From the NCBI GenBank assembly GCA_025361325.1, contig JANYAL010000408.1, positions 1 through 12,958 of the forward strand: DNA of 12,958 nt, read 5' to 3'. The notes below the pieces were generated by a model that was not told the origin of the DNA, searched no databases, and saw only the letters and a program-made list of their open reading frames with translations. Shown piece by piece: positions 1 through 6,480 of the stretch; within the stretch, counting starts at the first letter, position 1, and each line of letters begins with the position of its first letter. The translations under genes and the position numbers were made by a program. Source of the stretch: Bacteroidota bacterium. Its GTDB lineage: Bacteria > Bacteroidota > Bacteroidia > Chitinophagales > Chitinophagaceae.

Positions 1-1
1 C

Positions 2-1975
2 ATTGATCGGGAACTTACACAAGCAACAGAATTCAAGCTGCTTCTTCAAAGCAACCAATACTTTCCAAATGATTTTGTACTGAACTTGCAAAAGGAATTA
101 AAGCTCATCAGCATCCCAGGTGCGGTACTATCCGGTGAACAGTTCCTGCAGGTACGAAAGCTGGCAGATAATGCACATAATATCTTCCGGTGGTTTGATA
201 AGGAAAGGAGGATTACTTACCCTGCACTGGCTGACCTGATTCGTGAAGCGCATTACGAAAAAGCGATAATAGATGGTATCGATGAAACCCTGGATGAAAC
301 TGGAAATGTCAATGACAATGCCAGCCAAGAACTGGCGATGATCAGGATGACCCTTTTCAGGAAAAGGAATGAGCTCCGTCGCATATTTGATAAGATCGCT
401 GGTAAACTGAACAAACTGGGGTATCTGGCCGATATTGAAGAAAGCTTTCTGAATGGTCGCAGGGTACTTGCCGTTTTTGCCGAGCAAAAAAGGATGATAA
501 AAGGTATACTACATGGAGAAAGTGACAGCCGGAAAACTAGTTTTATTGAACCGGCGGAAACCACAGAACTAAATAACGCGATATTTTCACTGGAACATGC
601 GGAAAGCAAAGAAGTATACAGGATTTTAAGAAAACTGACACAGGACATTGGAATTCACGCCGAACTGCTCAAAGTGTATAATAGCCTGGCAGGTGATTAT
701 GATTTTATCCGTGCCAGGGCAAAATTCGCTGAAGAACTGGGTGCCAATCACCCAAAAGTGTATGATAAGGCCCTGGTTCATATTATAGAAGCATATCACC
801 CTTTACTCCTTATGTTTAATAAGGCAAATAATAAACCTACCATCCCTGTAAACATTACCCTGAACGATAAACAGCGTATTCTGGTGATCAGTGGCCCGAA
901 TGCGGGTGGAAAGACTGTTACTTTAAAAACAGTTGGCTTGCTTCAGCTGATGATGCAAAGCGGTTTACTGGTAACAGTGAATCCCGACAGTGAAATGGGT
1001 ATCTTCAGGCAAATCATGATACACATTGGCGATACCCAGAGCCTGGAGTTTGAACTCAGTACCTATTCCTCGCACTTGCGGAACATGAAACATTTCATGG
1101 AAAATGCAAATGGAAAAACCTTATTCTTCATTGATGAATTGGGCAGCGGCAGCGACCCCAACCTGGGAGGGGCTTTTGCAGAAGTGATCATGGAAGAATT
1201 GGCCCATAAACACAGTTTTGGGATTGTTACAACCCATTACCTGAACCTTAAAGTCATGGCCAACAAGGTTTCAGGAATCATTAATGGAGCCATGCAATTT
1301 GATGAAAGGAATTTATTACCGCAGTATAGGCTTGTAGTTGGTAAACCCGGTAGTTCCTATACCTTTTCCATTGCCGAGCGGATTGGGCTGGAGAAACGCC
1401 TGATAGAAAAAGCAAGGGTATTGGTCAATCAGGATCATTTCAGCCTGGATAAACTACTGAACCGGACCGAACAGGACCTCCAGTTCATTGACAATGAGAA
1501 AAAGAAACTTCATAGCCTTCTTAAAGAAAATGAAAGGCTGAAAAAGGAGATGCAACAGGTGCTCAATGCTGAAAAGCACCGCCAGGAAATGGAAAAGCTC
1601 CAATTTCAGAATACAATCTCTGCGGACAAAATACTTTACCTGAAAGACATGGAACGCCGTTTAAAAGCAATGGTTTCCGAATGGCGAAGGGAAGAGAATA
1701 AAGAAAAGGCAGTAAAGATAATCCATGCCTTATTATTCAACCAGAAAGAAAAAATGGTTACTGATAAGCAACAAAAAAAACAATATGAGAAATTCGAGGA
1801 AATAGGGGGGGAGGTGAAAGTGGGTGATAATGTTAAAATGAAACAGAACCGTAATACGGGTATTGTAAAAAAGATCAAAGGGAAAAAAGCGGTATTACAG
1901 GTAGGAGTAATGCCTATGCTTGTTGAGCTTAAGGATCTGATAGTTATACAGGCTAAGACAGATAAACAGATATAA
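2..1975 (+). CDS. mutS2: MutS2-like DNA mismatch-repair family ATPase, 5' partial, no Smr domain
   Basis: The open frame runs in from the left edge with no stop (657 codons visible), so the gene starts outside the window and the TTG at 86 is not its start. The visible part begins in the MutS core. It carries the MutS-type Walker A GPNAGGKT (nt 893-916), Walker B with FFIDELGSG (about nt 1124-1150), and an H-loop THY (nt 1232-1240). A long Lys/Glu-rich coiled coil follows (about nt 1440-1720), then a short basic C-terminal beta-rich segment. MutS2 proteins are dimeric ATPases that act on branched or recombining DNA, and in some bacteria on collided ribosomes. The Smr nuclease domain found at the C-terminus of Bacillus-type MutS2 is absent: the frame stops after the basic segment. 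The gene converges on tRNA-Ser, leaving 23 bases between them. The family assignment is firm. The exact role without Smr is uncertain. Confidence 0.93.
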   Translation: MDRELTQATEFKLLLQSNQYFPNDFVLNLQKELKLISIPGAVLSGEQFLQVRKLADNAHNIFRWFDKERRITYPALADLIREAHYEKAIIDGIDETLDETGNVNDNASQELAMIRMTLFRKRNELRRIFDKIAGKLNKLGYLADIEESFLNGRRVLAVFAEQKRMIKGILHGESDSRKTSFIEPAETTELNNAIFSLEHAESKEVYRILRKLTQDIGIHAELLKVYNSLAGDYDFIRARAKFAEELGANHPKVYDKALVHIIEAYHPLLLMFNKANNKPTIPVNITLNDKQRILVISGPNAGGKTVTLKTVGLLQLMMQSGLLVTVNPDSEMGIFRQIMIHIGDTQSLEFELSTYSSHLRNMKHFMENANGKTLFFIDELGSGSDPNLGGAFAEVIMEELAHKHSFGIVTTHYLNLKVMANKVSGIINGAMQFDERNLLPQYRLVVGKPGSSYTFSIAERIGLEKRLIEKARVLVNQDHFSLDKLLNRTEQDLQFIDNEKKKLHSLLKENERLKKEMQQVLNAEKHRQEMEKLQFQNTISADKILYLKDMERRLKAMVSEWRREENKEKAVKIIHALLFNQKEKMVTDKQQKKQYEKFEEIGGEVKVGDNVKMKQNRNTGIVKKIKGKKAVLQVGVMPMLVELKDLIVIQAKTDKQI

Positions 1976-1980
1976 AATAG

Positions 1981-1996
1981 CCCGGTACGCATCGGG
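1981..1996 (-). terminator. Weak hairpin after tRNA-Ser
   Basis: A 4-bp G/C stem (CCCG/CGGG) with an 8-base loop lies just past the tRNA 3' end. On the minus strand it is followed by an A/T-rich CTATTTTATA stretch. It could end the tRNA transcript, but the stem is short and overlaps the very end of the converging mutS2 region, so this is a weak call. Confidence 0.3.
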
Positions 1997-1998
1997 AT

Positions 1999-2086
<88 letters not shown>

Positions 2087-2090
2087 GCGG

Positions 2091-2122
2091 CAAAAATACG
2101 GCTTGAGGACGTTCAACCCAAA
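2091..2122 (-). promoter_or_regulatory. Promoter of tRNA-Ser
   Basis: On the minus strand a TTTG (-33-like, 2119-2122) is followed by 20 bases and then TATTTTTG (2091-2098), a full match to the Bacteroidota -7 element TAnnTTTG. The mature tRNA 5' end (2086) is only 4 bases beyond the element. Transcription may therefore begin at or within a base or two of the mature end. The spacer holds a perfect TTGAN6TCAA palindrome (2103-2116). Confidence 0.65.
2103..2116. promoter_or_regulatory. Perfect FNR-type palindrome inside the tRNA-Ser promoter
   Basis: TTGAGGACGTTCAA matches TTGAN6TCAA at all eight defined bases. It sits wholly between the -33-like and -7 elements of the tRNA-Ser promoter, a position where a bound FNR-type protein would block rather than activate. 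A single such site could occur by chance. It is listed because an FNR-like regulator is encoded 4.4 kb away and other promoters here carry related boxes. Confidence 0.35.
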
Positions 2123-2186
2123 TCGTTTTGGAAATATCACAGTATTAAACCGGAACTATTTTCTTAGGTTTTTTGTAACCCCTTCG

Positions 2187-3089
2187 TTAGGTATTAATTC
2201 TGCCAATCTTTCTTAGCCTGAAGAATTGCATTACAAGATAGATCAGTGTACCCCAAACCCCGATCACAATAGAATAAGCCATGAACAAGAGCCAATAGGG
2301 CGTTTTGAAACGCGTGGTCCATAATGTACGCTGATTGAAGAAAGTGTTATCAATAGTTGTAGGCACACCCCAGTTGGCATTCTTTTCAATGATCAGATTA
2401 CCGAAAAATTCATTGTCTTCCACTTTTGCAACAAGCAATAGATTGCCTTTCTCATCACCGGGTAAACTGTCTTTTTTGAGATCTACCTTTGCGGTACCGC
2501 TGGAATCAGTTGTATAGGTGGCAGTTTCGCCAGCGGGAAGTATTCCTCCCAGCCTTTGAACACCTATTTTCAGTTCCACATCTTTAACAGGTACCCATTT
2601 GTCATTTTCGTTTCGTTCAACCTTAACAGAAATACTCCTGACCCCATCTGAAGATGCGGTATCCAGTGTGATTCGTGCCTTAGTTATTTCGATCTCTGTA
2701 GGCGAAACTTCCTCTTTACCCCCGTATTCCGGTACTGCAATGAATTTGTGTAGGGAGGAGGCATCCCAGACGGACTTCAGGGAAGGGGGGAGAAAAGCCT
2801 TACCCTTTCCTTCTGCATCTGTTATGAACTTGCCAATCAAGTTTGTCGTGCTGTTGCTGTCAAGATACAATTGCACCGATACATTCTTATTGGGTGCAAT
2901 ATTCTTCCCTGTCTTCAGGTTTGTCTGTACCACCAGATATTGCAAACTATTGTTGGAATTCACATAATACAGCTTCAATTGCTTTTCAGTGACTACAGCC
3001 TCATTCTGAGCACATACGCTGTTATCACTCATAATGAATAAAAGGGAACAGCATATGAAAAAGAATGTATTATTAATCGATTTTTTCAT
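2187..3089 (-). CDS. Periplasmic Ig-like protein with C-terminal membrane anchor, last gene of the Fe-S/NrfD operon
   Basis: A 300-residue protein not recognised by name. It begins with a Sec signal peptide (cleavage likely after VCAQ, about residue 28). It continues as a roughly 235-residue polar, beta-rich periplasmic region. That region has two parts that look like repeated beta-sandwich units: one around DAEGKGKAFLPP, the other around DSSGTAKVDLKK. This style is common in carboxypeptidase-regulatory or Ig-like domains. It ends with one hydrophobic helix (about 266-288) and a basic tail with RLRK, so the C-terminus should be cytoplasmic. Its start overlaps the end of the NrfD-like gene by 17 bp, which suggests translational coupling and assembly with that complex. 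No haem motif or Cys cluster is present, so a structural or accessory subunit is more likely than an electron carrier. The product role is inference from position. Confidence 0.75.
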   Translation of the reverse strand: MKKSINNTFFFICCSLLFIMSDNSVCAQNEAVVTEKQLKLYYVNSNNSLQYLVVQTNLKTGKNIAPNKNVSVQLYLDSNSTTNLIGKFITDAEGKGKAFLPPSLKSVWDASSLHKFIAVPEYGGKEEVSPTEIEITKARITLDTASSDGVRSISVKVERNENDKWVPVKDVELKIGVQRLGGILPAGETATYTTDSSGTAKVDLKKDSLPGDEKGNLLLVAKVEDNEFFGNLIIEKNANWGVPTTIDNTFFNQRTLWTTRFKTPYWLLFMAYSIVIGVWGTLIYLVMQFFRLRKIGRINT

Positions 3090-4389
3090 TGTCTTCAGTT
3101 AATGTTTTATAAATTGAAACAACTGGAAATATTCTTGCCAGGATGGTAATGATCAGAAGGGCACCTGCCAGTGTCCCTATGGATATGGCCCATTCTTCCC
3201 AACTGGGAAAATAAGCGTGATAATTTCCAGGCACATTATACATGGGCAGCAGGGGATGCAACAGTGTTGGGGTCACAATCAGGTAACGTTTAAACCAGGC
3301 TCCCACCACTACCATAACACCAGCAATGAACATGGGTACAGGTTTCCTTCCTTTTTTAAATATGAGTATGAAAATGGGAATGATCATGCCCACCATTATT
3401 GCAAACCAGAACATGAGTGAATATTCACCCGAAAATAATTGTGTAAGGTGCGCTTCCTCAGATTTTTTCATTTTAAATGCAGGGATCAGGTATTCATTCA
3501 CATTGAAATAGAGGTAAAGCAGGGCTAGCAGCACCAGCATTCTGCCCATTTTATCAAAATGCATATCTGTGATGTATTTTTCCAGTTTGTATGCCTTCCG
3601 GAAAACATACATCGCCACCACCACGCCACCGGCACCCACCAGGAATGCACCGGAAACGAAATAGGCTCCGAAATTGGTACTGTCCCAACCAGGCCTGTAA
3701 GTAGTTGCAAAAAGCCAGGAGGTAACGGTATGGATACAAAATGCCACTGGTATTATCAAAATGCAAAGGATGGTAATAATCCTATCCCTTTTTTTCTCCA
3801 TTCCCGCATCACTTTTCCAGAAACCTCCCAGGAATCGGTAGAGTTTGGAAAAAGGCTTCCCAAGTTTATCCTTTGCCTTAATGAGCATACTGATATCGGG
3901 GATTAATGTGATATAGAGCAGGAAGAGGCTGATGCAGAAGTAGGTACCGATCACGATAACATCCCACATAATCGGCGATTGCAGCCTTCCATGCAGGAAT
4001 AGGTTCAATAATCTTTCCGGGCGCCCCATATCCACAATGATGATCAGTGATGCGAACGTGATGGCGGAAACCGCAATCATTTCCGAAATCCTGGTCAGGG
4101 GAGTGCGCCAGGGTATACGGGCAAGGCGGAAAATAGCGGTGATCAGTGACCCGACAAGACTGATAGCAACAAAGAATACAAAATTTGATATATAAATGCC
4201 CCACGAAACATAATCCCGCATATTCGTCACAACCAATCCATTCTTAAGCTGCCGGTAATAGGCGAAAGCGCCAACAAGACAAATCACTATCAACGAAGCA
4301 GTCCAGATTTTCCCCCTTAGCCCGAATTTTTGAGGAAGCAGGTCGAGGATCACCTGCTGTTCATTGTTTAAAGAAGTTGTATTTTCCAC
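3073..4389 (-). CDS. NrfD/ActC-like ten-helix membrane subunit (quinone site)
   Basis: A 438-residue polytopic protein with about ten hydrophobic helices (roughly 30-48, 62-86, 103-120, 141-165, 203-228, 241-262, 282-300, 324-344, 351-369 and 399-421). It has the hallmark D-x-GRPERLLN (120-129) followed by RLQSPIMWD. A second signature, HTVTSW...RPGW (220-235), is typical of the ten-helix NrfD/DsrP/HmcC/ActC group. These proteins bind menaquinol in the membrane and pass electrons to, or take them from, an Fe-S subunit on the periplasmic side. The gene follows the Fe-S gene by 6 bases and overlaps the next gene by 17 bp, so the three are one transcription unit. The length fits the ten-helix branch rather than the shorter eight-helix PsrC type. 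No partner oxidoreductase is encoded in the window. Confidence 0.9.
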   Translation of the reverse strand: MENTTSLNNEQQVILDLLPQKFGLRGKIWTASLIVICLVGAFAYYRQLKNGLVVTNMRDYVSWGIYISNFVFFVAISLVGSLITAIFRLARIPWRTPLTRISEMIAVSAITFASLIIIVDMGRPERLLNLFLHGRLQSPIMWDVIVIGTYFCISLFLLYITLIPDISMLIKAKDKLGKPFSKLYRFLGGFWKSDAGMEKKRDRIITILCILIIPVAFCIHTVTSWLFATTYRPGWDSTNFGAYFVSGAFLVGAGGVVVAMYVFRKAYKLEKYITDMHFDKMGRMLVLLALLYLYFNVNEYLIPAFKMKKSEEAHLTQLFSGEYSLMFWFAIMVGMIIPIFILIFKKGRKPVPMFIAGVMVVVGAWFKRYLIVTPTLLHPLLPMYNVPGNYHAYFPSWEEWAISIGTLAGALLIITILARIFPVVSIYKTLTEDNEKID

Positions 4390-4395
4390 GGTATA

Positions 4396-5352
4396 TTATT
4401 TAAGGTGAAACTTTTTATCTTCAGCACTTTCATTGTCCAGGCCAGATTCATACGGGAAATTCCTGTTCACCGGAGGAAGGTAGTAAACGCTGGGTTTTGT
4501 ACCCAGGTCTTCCATGAGCCGGTATCCTGATTTATCCCTGATCAGATCACTGAAACGGAAGGTCTCAGCGCCATTGGTCACTGAATCCTGGTTCAGATCT
4601 CCGAACATAAAAACACCATTGGGGCATGCAGAGACACAGTGTGGCAATTCGCCCTTCCTGGTCATATCCGGACAGAAATCGCATTTACCCACAGTACCTC
4701 TTTTTTGAGGAATGCTGGTCTCACAGGAATAATCCATAGCGGCCACTTCTTTGGTGAGCAACGGTTCTTCCCAGTTGAAGACACGGGTTGTATACGGGCA
4801 TGCTGCCATACAGAAACGGCAACCGATGCAGCGGTCACTGTCGATCAGTACAATTCCATCCTGTCGCTTGAAAGTGGCATCTACCGGGCATACCTTAACA
4901 CAGGGCGGTTCATCACAGTGCATGCAGGTAGTTGGCTGCCAGTAGGCGGCCGTATGTTCGGCATCGTCCATTCCCAATACTTTTATCCAGTTCTGGCCGG
5001 GGTGTACCTGGTGCATATGGTTACAGGCGCTTTGGCATTTCCTGAGGTTCTTACAGCGTGAAAGGTCGATCACCATCACAAATTTCTTACCGGCAATACC
5101 CCTTCTTTCTTCCGCATTGGATACATGTGGCATATCCGGTACCGGCTTCAGGTATGCTTTATCAATCTCTATCACTTCACCATTTACGGAAAGCAGTTTT
5201 ACCTTTTCGCCAGTCAGCACAACCTGGTTTTCCGGTTCAAAGGGGTTGCTTTTTGTACTGCAGCCTGCCAGAGCGGCCGTTGCCATAAAGCCTGACAGCA
5301 GGAACTCCCTTCTCGAATTGGTATTGCAATTATAATTATCAGTACAACTCAT
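4396..5352 (-). CDS. Four-cluster [4Fe-4S] lipoprotein subunit (DmsB/PsrB/ActB-C-terminal type), Tat signal
   Basis: A 318-residue electron-transfer subunit. The N-terminus has twin arginines in RREFLLSG (14-21) and a lipobox ending LAGC (Cys31), so it should be exported folded by Tat and lipid-anchored. Cys motifs follow the four-cluster ferredoxin order. Motif II is Cys143/146/151/155, motif III is Cys175/178/181/185, and motif IV is Cys224/227/239/243. Motif I has Cys100, Cys106 and Cys110, but the usual second Cys is Leu103 (codon CTC, verified at 5044-5046). One cluster may therefore be [3Fe-4S], differently ligated or missing. Cys210 is an extra cysteine that might stand in. Residues 51-64 resemble residues 41-54 of the upstream 77-residue protein. 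The role is to relay electrons between the NrfD-like quinone site and an unknown partner. It lies 25 bases after the 77-residue gene and 6 bases before the NrfD gene. Confidence 0.9.
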   Translation of the reverse strand: MSCTDNYNCNTNSRREFLLSGFMATAALAGCSTKSNPFEPENQVVLTGEKVKLLSVNGEVIEIDKAYLKPVPDMPHVSNAEERRGIAGKKFVMVIDLSRCKNLRKCQSACNHMHQVHPGQNWIKVLGMDDAEHTAAYWQPTTCMHCDEPPCVKVCPVDATFKRQDGIVLIDSDRCIGCRFCMAACPYTTRVFNWEEPLLTKEVAAMDYSCETSIPQKRGTVGKCDFCPDMTRKGELPHCVSACPNGVFMFGDLNQDSVTNGAETFRFSDLIRDKSGYRLMEDLGTKPSVYYLPPVNRNFPYESGLDNESAEDKKFHLK

Positions 5353-5377
5353 CTGTTATGATTTAAAGGTGTGTAGA

Positions 5378-5611
5378 TTATTTTTTGACCCATTCTTTTA
5401 ATTCCGGATCTGTTACCATCGACCGTTTGCTACTGTTGACCATTTTCATGTCAATGGAAACCAGTTTACCATCCTGGGTCAGCATAGTTATAGTATCCGG
5501 CTCCTTCTTTTTATTATTCGAAAAGAATTTGAATACAGTGGCAGATCCGAGTAACAGCGTGCTCCAAAGCAGGAATTTTTTCCGGGATGTGGGTTGTTGT
5601 TTTTCTTGCAT
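5378..5611 (-). CDS. Small Tat-like anchored protein, first gene of the Fe-S/NrfD operon
   Basis: A 77-residue protein with an N-terminal SRKKFLLW stretch (9-16) and a hydrophobic segment (about 13-30), then a charged tail. The N-terminus resembles a Tat signal with Arg-Lys in place of Arg-Arg, and no clear cleavage or lipobox site follows, so it may stay as a membrane anchor. Residues 41-54 (ITMLTQDGKLVSID) line up with residues 51-64 of the Fe-S subunit (VKLLSVNGEVIEID). The two share the Leu, Gly and Ile-Asp positions, with mostly conservative changes between them. It is not recognised as a named family. As the first gene after an FNR-type promoter, it could be a small subunit or assembly factor of the complex. 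The start at 5611 leaves a leader of about 20-25 bases from the predicted transcription start. Confidence 0.75.
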   Translation of the reverse strand: MQEKQQPTSRKKFLLWSTLLLGSATVFKFFSNNKKKEPDTITMLTQDGKLVSIDMKMVNSSKRSMVTDPELKEWVKK

Positions 5612-5637
5612 GATAGTTATGAATTAAATATTGAGGT

Positions 5638-5703
5638 CAAAGCTATTAGCATAAATGACTTCTTTCACTTACATTTCTCACTACATGATATGATTTTAAT
5701 CAC
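5638..5703 (-). promoter_or_regulatory. FNR-type promoter of the Fe-S/NrfD operon
   Basis: On the minus strand TAGCTTTG (5638-5645) matches the Bacteroidota -7 element TAnnTTTG exactly. Box A, GTGAGAAATGTAAG (5668-5681), is centred 37 bases from the end of that element, hence near -41.5. It shares 16 of 18 bases with the equivalent stretch upstream of the FNR-like gene (5671-5688 against 7291-7308). Box B, ATGATTTTAATCAC (5690-5703), is a perfect TGATN4ATCA palindrome centred exactly 22 bp further upstream. The layout fits activation by an FNR-family dimer at -41.5 with a second dimer at -63.5. Box A taken alone is the weakest of the A boxes (TGAN6TAA). Confidence 0.65.
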
Positions 5704-5810
5704 TTAAAAAAATGCAACAATAGAAGCTAAATAACTGTGTAACCATAATTTTGAATCTGAAAGAACACATGAATAGCCTATTGTACTCCGACCTTTTTAA
5801 ATTCAGAAAT

Positions 5811-5846
5811 AAAAAAGAGGCAGCCAGGTAAGGGCAGCCTCTTTTT
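5811..5846 (-). terminator. Rho-independent terminator after cytochrome c
   Basis: A hairpin with a 10-bp arm pair (AAAAAGAGGC with GCCTCTTTTT), one A-A mismatch, three more G/C pairs and a 7-base loop. On the minus strand it ends in six T, 18 bases after the cytochrome c stop. Its symmetry means it would also work on the plus strand. It separates the cytochrome transcript from the Fe-S/NrfD operon promoter. Confidence 0.9.
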
Positions 5847-5864
5847 ATATAATGTACAGGAAAA

Positions 5865-6266
5865 CTATTTTAGTGTACGTACATAATTTACAAGTGACCA
5901 GATCTCTTTTTCCTCCGTTATTTTTTTCTTAAAGGATGGCATGTCCTTACGTCCTTCAGATATTTTGTAGAATATAGAACCATCGGTTTGTGACTGGAAA
6001 GAAGCTTGTGTGAAATCTCCACACTCCGTTTCGAGCTGGGCGGCTTTGGTACCATCACCTTTTCCTTTGGTACCGTGGCAGGATTTGCAATGTGTACTCC
6101 ATAAATTCTTGCCTGTTGCAATGGATTCTGTATTACTGGATACAGGATTCTTCTTGTTTTTTGCTGCATCAGGTACAATCCATGGTTTTTTATCAGTTTG
6201 AATCAAAGTAAAACCTGATACCATGATACCTGCTAACAGAACTGCAATTATTGCTTTTGTTTTCAT
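5865..6266 (-). CDS. Monohaem cytochrome c, periplasmic
   Basis: A 133-residue protein with an N-terminal signal peptide (about 1-20; a membrane anchor is possible). It has one CKSCH haem-binding motif (Cys60, Cys63, His64) and a likely distal ligand Met109 in the DMPSF motif. It ends with the usual C-terminal helix (IWSLVNYVRTL), so it is a class I cytochrome c of normal size. An extra Cys82 is present. The Trp-Pro-rich lead-in (KKPWIVP) followed by NPV is also seen in cytochromes near NrfD-type complexes in this phylum. It sits between the regulator gene (214 bases upstream) and the Fe-S/NrfD operon, with its own terminator. It is a plausible soluble partner that carries electrons from that complex. 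No clear promoter was found upstream, so it may be read through from the regulator gene. Confidence 0.92.
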   Translation of the reverse strand: MKTKAIIAVLLAGIMVSGFTLIQTDKKPWIVPDAAKNKKNPVSSNTESIATGKNLWSTHCKSCHGTKGKGDGTKAAQLETECGDFTQASFQSQTDGSIFYKISEGRKDMPSFKKKITEEKEIWSLVNYVRTLK

Positions 6267-6362
6267 CGTTTATTTATTTAAGTGTTTAATTTATTTACAA
6301 TTTAACATGTACTATATTAATCTCAAGAATCATACCATAAATTCATAGTTTAAACACATGAC

Positions 6363-6436
6363 AGGCAGATCGGAAGGTTATTTCAGTATATAAGGTAACA
6401 TGGTGAATGAACAGAAGAAATGGTACCCATCTGCCT
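6363..6436. other. Nested inverted repeats between the regulator and cytochrome c genes
   Basis: An 8-bp perfect inverted repeat (AGGCAGAT at 6363-6370, ATCTGCCT at 6429-6436) encloses a second near-perfect one. The inner arms are GGTAACAT (6394-6401) and ATGGTACC (6420-6427), with one mismatch. The two 3' arms are one base apart, while the 5' arms are separated by 23 bases. In RNA this would form a stem with a large one-sided bulge. It could be part of the 3' end of the regulator mRNA, a leader of the cytochrome mRNA, or a small RNA. It has no T-run, so it is not a standard terminator. Confidence 0.35.
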
Positions 6437-6480
6437 TAGTATTTTGAATTTTATTAGTATCGGGACCTTGTTTAAACACT

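Noticed and set aside
86..1975. TTG at 86 as the start of the MutS2-like gene
   Set aside because: The frame stays open to the left edge and the upstream codons read as the expected MutS2 continuation (QATEFKLLL), so the gene is cut by the window.
4639..5061. 140-codon plus-strand open frame
   Set aside because: It is a shadow of the Fe-S subunit gene, whose Cys motifs and twin-arginine signal prove the other strand.
6313..6326. Possible FNR-type box upstream of the cytochrome c gene
   Set aside because: Only one half (TTGAG on the minus strand) fits. The other half is TATA, and no -7 element lies 36-37 bases away.
6348..6479. Two copies of GTTTAAACAC (6348-6357 and 6470-6479)
   Set aside because: Short, A/T-rich and without further matching flanks. 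Probably chance in a low-G/C gap.
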